Of a stretch of 54,819 nt of DNA, positions 50,176 through 54,819 are shown piece after piece. Below the pieces are notes generated by a model, which did no database searches, was not told the origin of the DNA, and saw only the letters and a program-made list of their open reading frames with translations. The position numbers and the translations under genes were made by a program. Numbering within the stretch: the first letter of the stretch is position 1; each line of letters opens with the position of its first letter. Origin of the DNA: Duganella lactea. GTDB lineage: Bacteria > Pseudomonadota > Gammaproteobacteria > Burkholderiales > Burkholderiaceae_D. The stretch is from positions 1-54,819 of the forward strand of contig NZ_WWCP01000038.1 in NCBI RefSeq assembly GCF_009857505.1, written 5' to 3'.

Positions 50176-51000
50176 TCAAGCGGCGGCGGCGATGGCGGCC
50201 GATGCGGAGGCGGCAGTTTGATGCAGGATGCGGCCCAGCAGGCGCTGCTCCAGCGCGGCGAAAGCGGGGTTGCCGCGTGCGCGCGGGCGCGGCAGGTCGA
50301 CTTTCATGTCCAGCGTGATGCGGCCGTCCTCGATCAGCACCACGCGGTCGGCCAGCGCCAGCGCCTCCTGCACATCGTGCGTGACCAGCACGGCGGTGAA
50401 GCCGCGCGCCAGCCATAAGGATTCGATCAGCTGCTGCATTTCGATGCGGGTCAGCGCATCCAGCGCGCCCAGTGGCTCGTCCAGCAGCAGCAATTGCGGC
50501 TCATGCAGCAGCGCGCGCGCCAGCGCCACGCGCTGACGCTGGCCGCCGGACAACTCGGCCGGCCAGTCATCGGCACGCTCGGCCAGGCCGACCGTCGCCA
50601 GCGCGGCCGCCGCCGCGTTCAAAGAACGCGGCAACCCGATCGCCACATTCTCCAGCACCGTCTTCCATGGCAGCAGGCGCGCTTCCTGGAACATGATGCG
50701 GATGCTGGCGGTGATAGTGCCCGTCCCCACCTTGATGCCGCCCTGCTCCACCGTCTCCAGGCCGGCGACCGCGCGCAGCAGCGTGCTCTTGCCGCAGCCG
50801 CTGCGCCCCACCACGGCGACAAACTCGCCCGGTTGCAGCTTCAGGTCCACATCATGCAGCACCTGGCGCGAGCCGAAGGACTTGCCCACGCCCTCCAGAT
50901 TCAGGGACACCCCCTGGCGGCGTGGCGGTTGCGCCGAGGTCCAGGTGGCGCCTTCGCGCGGCAGCGCACCCGTATCGAATACAGCGGTCGAAGTTAACAT
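50176..51000 (-). CDS. ssuB: Aliphatic sulfonate ABC transporter ATP-binding protein
   Basis: SsuB is the ATPase of the sulfonate importer. The 274-residue product has Walker A GRSGCGKSTLL, Q loop, the signature LSGGQRQRVALARAL, Walker B LLLLDEPLGALD and the switch His in VLVTHDVQEAL, all intact. The N-terminus is about 30 residues longer than the core. It is the last gene of ssuEADCB (9 bp after ssuC). Confidence 0.93.
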   Translation of the reverse strand: MLTSTAVFDTGALPREGATWTSAQPPRRQGVSLNLEGVGKSFGSRQVLHDVDLKLQPGEFVAVVGRSGCGKSTLLRAVAGLETVEQGGIKVGTGTITASIRIMFQEARLLPWKTVLENVAIGLPRSLNAAAAALATVGLAERADDWPAELSGGQRQRVALARALLHEPQLLLLDEPLGALDALTRIEMQQLIESLWLARGFTAVLVTHDVQEALALADRVVLIEDGRITLDMKVDLPRPRARGNPAFAALEQRLLGRILHQTAASASAAIAAAA

Positions 51001-51009
51001 GCTTGCTCC

Positions 51010-51780
51010 TTAACGGTATGCGGGATTCCAGCGCAGGAAGTGCTTCTCCATCCCGCGCGACACCAAATCAGCCAGCTTGCCCAGCAGGGCGTACAGCAGA
51101 ATCCCGACCAGTACCACGTCGGTCTGCAGGAACTCGCGCGCGTTCATGGTCATGTAGCCGATGCCGGCCTGCGCCGAAATCGTCTCGGCCACGATCAGCA
51201 GCACCCAGACGAGGCCCAGCGAGAAGCGCACGCCGACCAGTATCGACGGCAGCGCCGCCGGCAGGATCACGTCGCGATACAGCGGCCAGCCGGACAAGCC
51301 GTAACTGCGCGCCATTTCAATCAACCCCTGGTCCGCCGAGCGGATGCCGTGGAAGGTATTCAGGTACACCGGGAAGAACACGCCCACCGCCAACAAGAAC
51401 AGCTTCGCCGTTTCGTCGATGCCGAACCACAGGATCACCAGCGGAATCAGCGCCAGCGCTGGAATATTGCGGATCATCTGCAACGTGGTGTCGAGCAGCG
51501 TTTCGGCGCTGCGAAAGCTGCCGGTCAGCAGGCCAAGCGCCAGGCCCAGGCCCGCGCCGATGGCAAAGCCGGTGGCGGCGCGCCACAAGCTGGTGCGCAA
51601 GTGCGTCCACAGCTCGCCCGATTCGGCCAGCGCCCAGAAGGCCTTGGCCACCGCCCAGGGTTCGGGCAGGATGCGGCTGGACAGCCAGCCCAGTTGAGAA
51701 GACAGCTGCCACAGCGCGATCAGCAGCACCGGCAGTATCCACGGGGTCCATGCGCTCTGGCGCGGTTTCGTTTTGTTCAT
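51010..51780 (-). CDS. ssuC: Aliphatic sulfonate ABC transporter permease
   Basis: SsuC is the membrane permease of the sulfonate importer. The 256-residue protein has about six hydrophobic segments and the EAA-type cytoplasmic loop (GLIEMARSYGLSGWPLYRDVILPAALPSIL) that contacts SsuB. It is one base from ssuD and 9 bp from ssuB. Confidence 0.93.
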   Translation of the reverse strand: MNKTKPRQSAWTPWILPVLLIALWQLSSQLGWLSSRILPEPWAVAKAFWALAESGELWTHLRTSLWRAATGFAIGAGLGLALGLLTGSFRSAETLLDTTLQMIRNIPALALIPLVILWFGIDETAKLFLLAVGVFFPVYLNTFHGIRSADQGLIEMARSYGLSGWPLYRDVILPAALPSILVGVRFSLGLVWVLLIVAETISAQAGIGYMTMNAREFLQTDVVLVGILLYALLGKLADLVSRGMEKHFLRWNPAYR

Positions 51781-51781
51781 C

Positions 51782-52933
51782 TTATGCCGCCTTCCGCTGG
51801 GGCAGGATATCGCTGGCCATGATCTCGCCGAAAGGGCCGGTCAGCGATTGCTCGCCGTGGTCCTTGCCCTTGCCCAGCAACGGGAACACCAGCTCCGCGA
51901 AACGGTACGACTCTTCCAGGTGCGGATAACCGGAGAAGATGAAGGTCTCGATCCCCAGATCGGCGTATTCCTTGATCCGCGCGGCCACGGTGTCGGGGTC
52001 CCCCACCAGCGCGGTTCCGGCGCCACCACGCACCAGTCCCACGCCGGCCCAGAGGTTGGGGGATACTTCGAGCTTGTCACGGCGGCCGCCGTGCAAAGCC
52101 GCCATGCGTTGCTGTCCTACCGAATCCATTTTGGCGAAGGCCGTCTGCGCCTTGGCGATGGTTTCATCGTCCAGATGGCTGATCAGTTCATCGGCCGCGC
52201 GCCAGGCTTCCTCATTGGTCTCGCGGACGATGACGTGCAGGCGGATGCCGAATTTGACGCTGCGGCCATACCTGGCGGCGCGGGCGCGGATGTCGTCCAG
52301 CTTCGCTTTCACCGCCGCCGGCGGCTCGCCCCAGGTCAGGTAGACATCCATCTGCTCGGCCGCCAGTTCGTGCGCCGGTTCCGACGAGCCGCCGAAGTAC
52401 AGCGGCGGATACGGCTTCTGCACCGGCGGGTACAACGTCTTCGCGCCCTTGACGGTGATGTGCTTGCCCTCGAAATCATAGCCCTTGTCGCCGCCCTCAC
52501 CCGCCAGCGAAGCGCGCCACACGCGGATGAATTCATCCGAGATCTCGTAGCGCTTGGCGTGATCGGCAAACAAGCCGTCCGCTTCCAGCTCGCCCTGATC
52601 GCCGCCGGTGACGACGTTGATCAGCAGACGGCCGTTGGACAACCGGTCGAAGGTCGAGGCCATGCGCACCGCCAGGCCAGGCGTGGTCAGACCCGGGCGG
52701 ATCGCCACCAGGAACTTGAGCTTTTGCGTGACATGAATCAGCGACGAGGCGACCACCCATGCGTCCTCGCAGGAGCGGCCGGTCGGCAGCAGCACGCCGT
52801 CGTAGCCCAGCGTATCGGCCGCCACCGCCACCTGTTTCAGATAGTTGGCGTCGATCGGGCGGGCGCCCTTGGAGGTGCCGAGGTAGCGGCTATCGCCATG
52901 GGTCGGAATAAACCAGAAAATATTCAGCGACAT
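51782..52933 (-). CDS. ssuD: FMNH2-dependent alkanesulfonate monooxygenase
   Basis: SsuD uses FMNH2 (supplied by SsuE) and O2 to split the C-S bond of alkanesulfonates, giving an aldehyde and sulfite. The 383-residue TIM-barrel protein has the family opening NIFWFIPTHGDSRYLGT, the NVVTGGD flavin region and PLYFGGSSEPA, like known SsuD. Length matches the family (about 380). It follows ssuA by 9 bp. Confidence 0.96.
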   Translation of the reverse strand: MSLNIFWFIPTHGDSRYLGTSKGARPIDANYLKQVAVAADTLGYDGVLLPTGRSCEDAWVVASSLIHVTQKLKFLVAIRPGLTTPGLAVRMASTFDRLSNGRLLINVVTGGDQGELEADGLFADHAKRYEISDEFIRVWRASLAGEGGDKGYDFEGKHITVKGAKTLYPPVQKPYPPLYFGGSSEPAHELAAEQMDVYLTWGEPPAAVKAKLDDIRARAARYGRSVKFGIRLHVIVRETNEEAWRAADELISHLDDETIAKAQTAFAKMDSVGQQRMAALHGGRRDKLEVSPNLWAGVGLVRGGAGTALVGDPDTVAARIKEYADLGIETFIFSGYPHLEESYRFAELVFPLLGKGKDHGEQSLTGPFGEIMASDILPQRKAA

Positions 52934-52942
52934 CTTGATTCC

Positions 52943-53929
52943 TTATTGCGCCGCCAGCTGTTTGGCCGGCGGCAGTGCGTCTTTCACCGCGATCGGTTTC
53001 GGGATCAGTTTCAGATTGGCGAAGGTATCGGCCAGCTTTTGCTGCTGTTCCAGCACCTCCTTGCTGATAGGCTTCACGCCATAGCTGTAGCGCGAAGCGG
53101 CCAGCGCCACCACGTCCACATCGAGGCCGGTCTGCGCCGCCAGCAGCTGCGACACCTCCTTCGGATGCGTTGCGCCCCACTCATCGACCTTGGCGATTTC
53201 CTCCAGCAGAATGCGGACAATCTCACCGTTTTTCTCGGCGTATGGACGCGAGGCCAGATAGAACTGGTGATTGGCCACCAGGCCTTTGCCGTCGGCCAGC
53301 ACGCGGGCGCCGATCTGCTTCTCGGCGGCGGCCAGGAACGGGTCCCAGATCACCCAGGCGTCGACGGCGCCGCGCTCGAACGCCGCGCGCGCATCGGCCG
53401 GCGGCAGGAAGACCACGCTGATATCCTTGTAGTCCACGCCGGCCTTTTCCAGCGCCTTGACCAGCAGGTAGTGCACGTTGGAGCCTTTGTTCAGCGCGAC
53501 CTTCCTGCCCTTCAAGTCCGCGACGGTGCGCAGTCTGGAATCCTTCGGCACGACAATCGCCTCGCTAGCCGGCGACGGCGGCTCATTGCCGACATAAACC
53601 AGATTGGCGCCAGCCGCCTGCGCAAAGATCGGCGGCGCTTCGCCGACGGTACCAAAGTCCACGCTGCCGACGTTGAGCCCCTCCAGCAACTGCGGGCCGG
53701 CCGGGAACTCGGTCCATTTAACGGTGATGTTGCGCGGCGCCAGACGCTGTTCCAGCGTGCCGCGGCCTTTCAGCAGCGTCAGCGTGCCGTACTTCTGATA
53801 GCCGATGCGCACTTCCTGCCGGCCCTGCGCATGCGCGGGCGTCGAACCGCTAGCCGCCAACACGCCCGCCGCGAACAGCAGGCCCAGAGTGTGCCGACGT
53901 GCGGCGCGTTTCTGATCGGTACTCATCAC
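52943..53929 (-). CDS. ssuA: Sulfonate ABC transporter substrate-binding protein
   Basis: SsuA captures sulfonates in the periplasm. The 328-residue product begins with a signal peptide (LGLLFAAGVLAASGSTPAHA) and has the family's VRIGYQKYGTLTLLKGRGTLEQRL and TEFPAGPQLLEGLNVGSVDFG stretches. Two Met codons at the start are equivalent. It follows ssuE by 6 bp. Confidence 0.94.
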   Translation of the reverse strand: MMSTDQKRAARRHTLGLLFAAGVLAASGSTPAHAQGRQEVRIGYQKYGTLTLLKGRGTLEQRLAPRNITVKWTEFPAGPQLLEGLNVGSVDFGTVGEAPPIFAQAAGANLVYVGNEPPSPASEAIVVPKDSRLRTVADLKGRKVALNKGSNVHYLLVKALEKAGVDYKDISVVFLPPADARAAFERGAVDAWVIWDPFLAAAEKQIGARVLADGKGLVANHQFYLASRPYAEKNGEIVRILLEEIAKVDEWGATHPKEVSQLLAAQTGLDVDVVALAASRYSYGVKPISKEVLEQQQKLADTFANLKLIPKPIAVKDALPPAKQLAAQ

Positions 53930-53935
53930 GGTTCC

Positions 53936-54523
53936 TTAGCGCGCCAGCCGCACTGGCTGCGCCTGCGTGACGAACACATCGTCCGACTGCTGGCGCAATG
54001 CGTTCAGCGCCGCCGACAGCGCATCCACACCCGCCTGAATGCGCCAGGCGATGGCCGGATCGACCGTCAGGCCGCTGACGTCATGCCAGGTCAACTGCTG
54101 CGAGGTGGCGTAAACACTGGTGAAGACCTGGCGCGCATCCAGCGCGTGCAGCACCGGGCGCAGCGCGTAATCCAGCGCCAGCATGTGCGACTGACTGCCG
54201 CCGGTGGCCAAAGGCAGCACCAGCTTGTCCTTCAAGCCGTCCTGCGGCAACAGGTCGAGAAAGGCTTTCAGCACGCCGGTGTAAGACGCCTTATAAATAG
54301 GCGTGGCAATCACCACCGCATCCGCCTCGGCGACGGCGTCGAGCGCGCGCTTCAGATTCAGATCAGCGAAATCGGCGTGCAACAGCGCTTTGGCAGGCAG
54401 GTCGCGCACCAGCAGCTTGCTGTGGCGATGACCCAGCGCGGCCAGCTTGTCGCCCACATGGTCCAGCAAACGGCCGGTGCTCGACGGCGCCGCCGGGCTG
54501 CCGCTGATGAGAAGAATGCTCAT
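53936..54523 (-). CDS. ssuE: NADPH-dependent FMN reductase
   Basis: SsuE reduces FMN with NAD(P)H and passes FMNH2 to SsuD. The 195-residue flavodoxin-like protein has the FMN-binding SGSPAAPSSTGRL near the start and the PIYKASYTGVLKAFLDLLP segment with the SsuE pi-helix region. It is the first gene of ssuEADCB. The C-terminal tail is slightly longer than in E. coli. Confidence 0.94.
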   Translation of the reverse strand: MSILLISGSPAAPSSTGRLLDHVGDKLAALGHRHSKLLVRDLPAKALLHADFADLNLKRALDAVAEADAVVIATPIYKASYTGVLKAFLDLLPQDGLKDKLVLPLATGGSQSHMLALDYALRPVLHALDARQVFTSVYATSQQLTWHDVSGLTVDPAIAWRIQAGVDALSAALNALRQQSDDVFVTQAQPVRLAR

Positions 54524-54576
54524 GAGGTTCGTCCCCAGAATTGATCATGGCATTCAGCATAAATCCGTCCATCCGA

Positions 54577-54589
54577 ATTCAAAACGAAT
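54577..54589. promoter_or_regulatory. Possible LysR-type site upstream of ssuE
   Basis: An ATTC-5 bp-GAAT inverted repeat overlaps a weak minus-strand -35 (TTTTGA) paired with a -10 TATGCT (54556-54561) at 17 bp. Ssu operons are normally controlled by CysB/Cbl-type regulators, which fits a weak core promoter, but the site itself is short. Confidence 0.25.
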
Positions 54590-54630
54590 AGTTTTACGCT
54601 TCGATATGCAAAATCCGTTGGACGAAAACC

Positions 54631-54819
54631 CGGTGTCAGGTCTGACATTCGCACACGGGCTCAACTGCTGCGCAGTTGAGCCCGTGTGCGAATGTCAGAC
54701 CTCGTATATTGAATCTACCGCGCCATCGCCGGATAATGTGGAGGTGGCAACGGTCAGGCAGGGTGACGCCGACCAGACTTTGGGTAGTTGAACCCGTGTG
54801 TCAGATAGGCGCCCTTGTC
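54631..54819 (+). repeat. Right copy of dispersed intergenic repeat
   Basis: From 54693 to the edge it is the exact reverse complement of bases 1-127. It starts with an AAAACCCGGTGTCAG boundary matching the left copy, then a 59-base palindromic block (54640-54698) missing from the left copy, flanked by direct TGTCAG repeats. An open frame runs through it but its end is repeat-derived, so it is not called a gene. Confidence 0.85.
54638..54702. repeat. Perfect 31-bp-arm palindrome
   Basis: The arms 54638-54668 and 54672-54702 are exact reverse complements with a 3-base TGC loop. It is a very stable cruciform or hairpin with no T-run on either side, so not an intrinsic terminator. A partial copy of the arm (GTTGAACCCGTGTGTCAGA) recurs in the repeat at the window edge. 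Confidence 0.95.

Noticed and set aside
54447..54791. 114-codon frame running into the right repeat
   Set aside because: Its C-terminus is repeat-derived and equal to the end of a frame at the left edge; the N-terminus is antisense to ssuE.
1..54819. Terminal inverted repeats of a 55-kb transposon
   Set aside because: No transposase or integrase and no cargo-type genes; content is core-like (recBCD, ssu). The identity is exactly 127 bp, an assembler k-mer length.

Overview
The window is GC-rich, densely coded DNA. Its gene set fits a betaproteobacterium of the family Oxalobacteraceae (Massilia/Duganella/Rugamonas type): RecBCD, several very large hybrid histidine kinases including one with a HAMP array, a propeller-type sensor kinase, a periplasmic GH2 beta-galactosidase and a complete ssu operon. 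The genus is inferred from protein flavour only; no rRNA or tRNA gene was seen.

Layout. 1-138: one copy of a dispersed intergenic repeat. 139-9171 (minus): recC-recB-recD, overlapping at each junction. 9208-19943: a CHASE-PAS hybrid kinase (minus), a secreted PHP-type metallohydrolase, a response-regulator remnant, a 1630-residue soluble hybrid kinase with tandem HAMP repeats, and a CheR-like protein that has lost its SAM motifs. 19945-25877: two glutathione S-transferases, an M1 aminopeptidase, a gene-free stretch holding a possible minus-strand small RNA, a YceI lipoprotein and a LysE exporter. 25980-34373: a 7TMR-DISM hybrid kinase, a DHA2-type MFS transporter, a decayed GNAT acetyltransferase, an acetoacetate-decarboxylase-like/FAD-oxidoreductase fusion and an HD phosphohydrolase. 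34370-41704: exported LacZ, an exported metallo-beta-lactamase-fold hydrolase, a haloperoxidase-type alpha/beta hydrolase, a minimal kinase/NarL-type regulator pair and a YcaC-type hydrolase. 41821-47405: a small unknown protein, the propeller kinase, a small membrane protein, a REC-PAS protein lying between two related DnaA-box modules, and a small unknown protein. 47549-49967: an exported amidohydrolase and a secreted YceI protein. 50176-54523 (minus): ssuEADCB for alkanesulfonate uptake and desulfonation. 54577-54819: a possible LysR-type site, a perfect 31-bp-arm palindrome and the second copy of the dispersed repeat.

The first and last 127 bases are exact reverse complements. I read this as a contig ending at both sides in one dispersed repeat family, not as a mobile element. 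No phage, IS element, CRISPR array or integrase was found. The features most worth following are the paired DnaA-box modules with identical internal spacing, the HAMP-array kinase with its degenerate CheR partner, the decarboxylase-fold/FAD fusion, and the minus-strand small RNA candidate downstream of the M1 peptidase.
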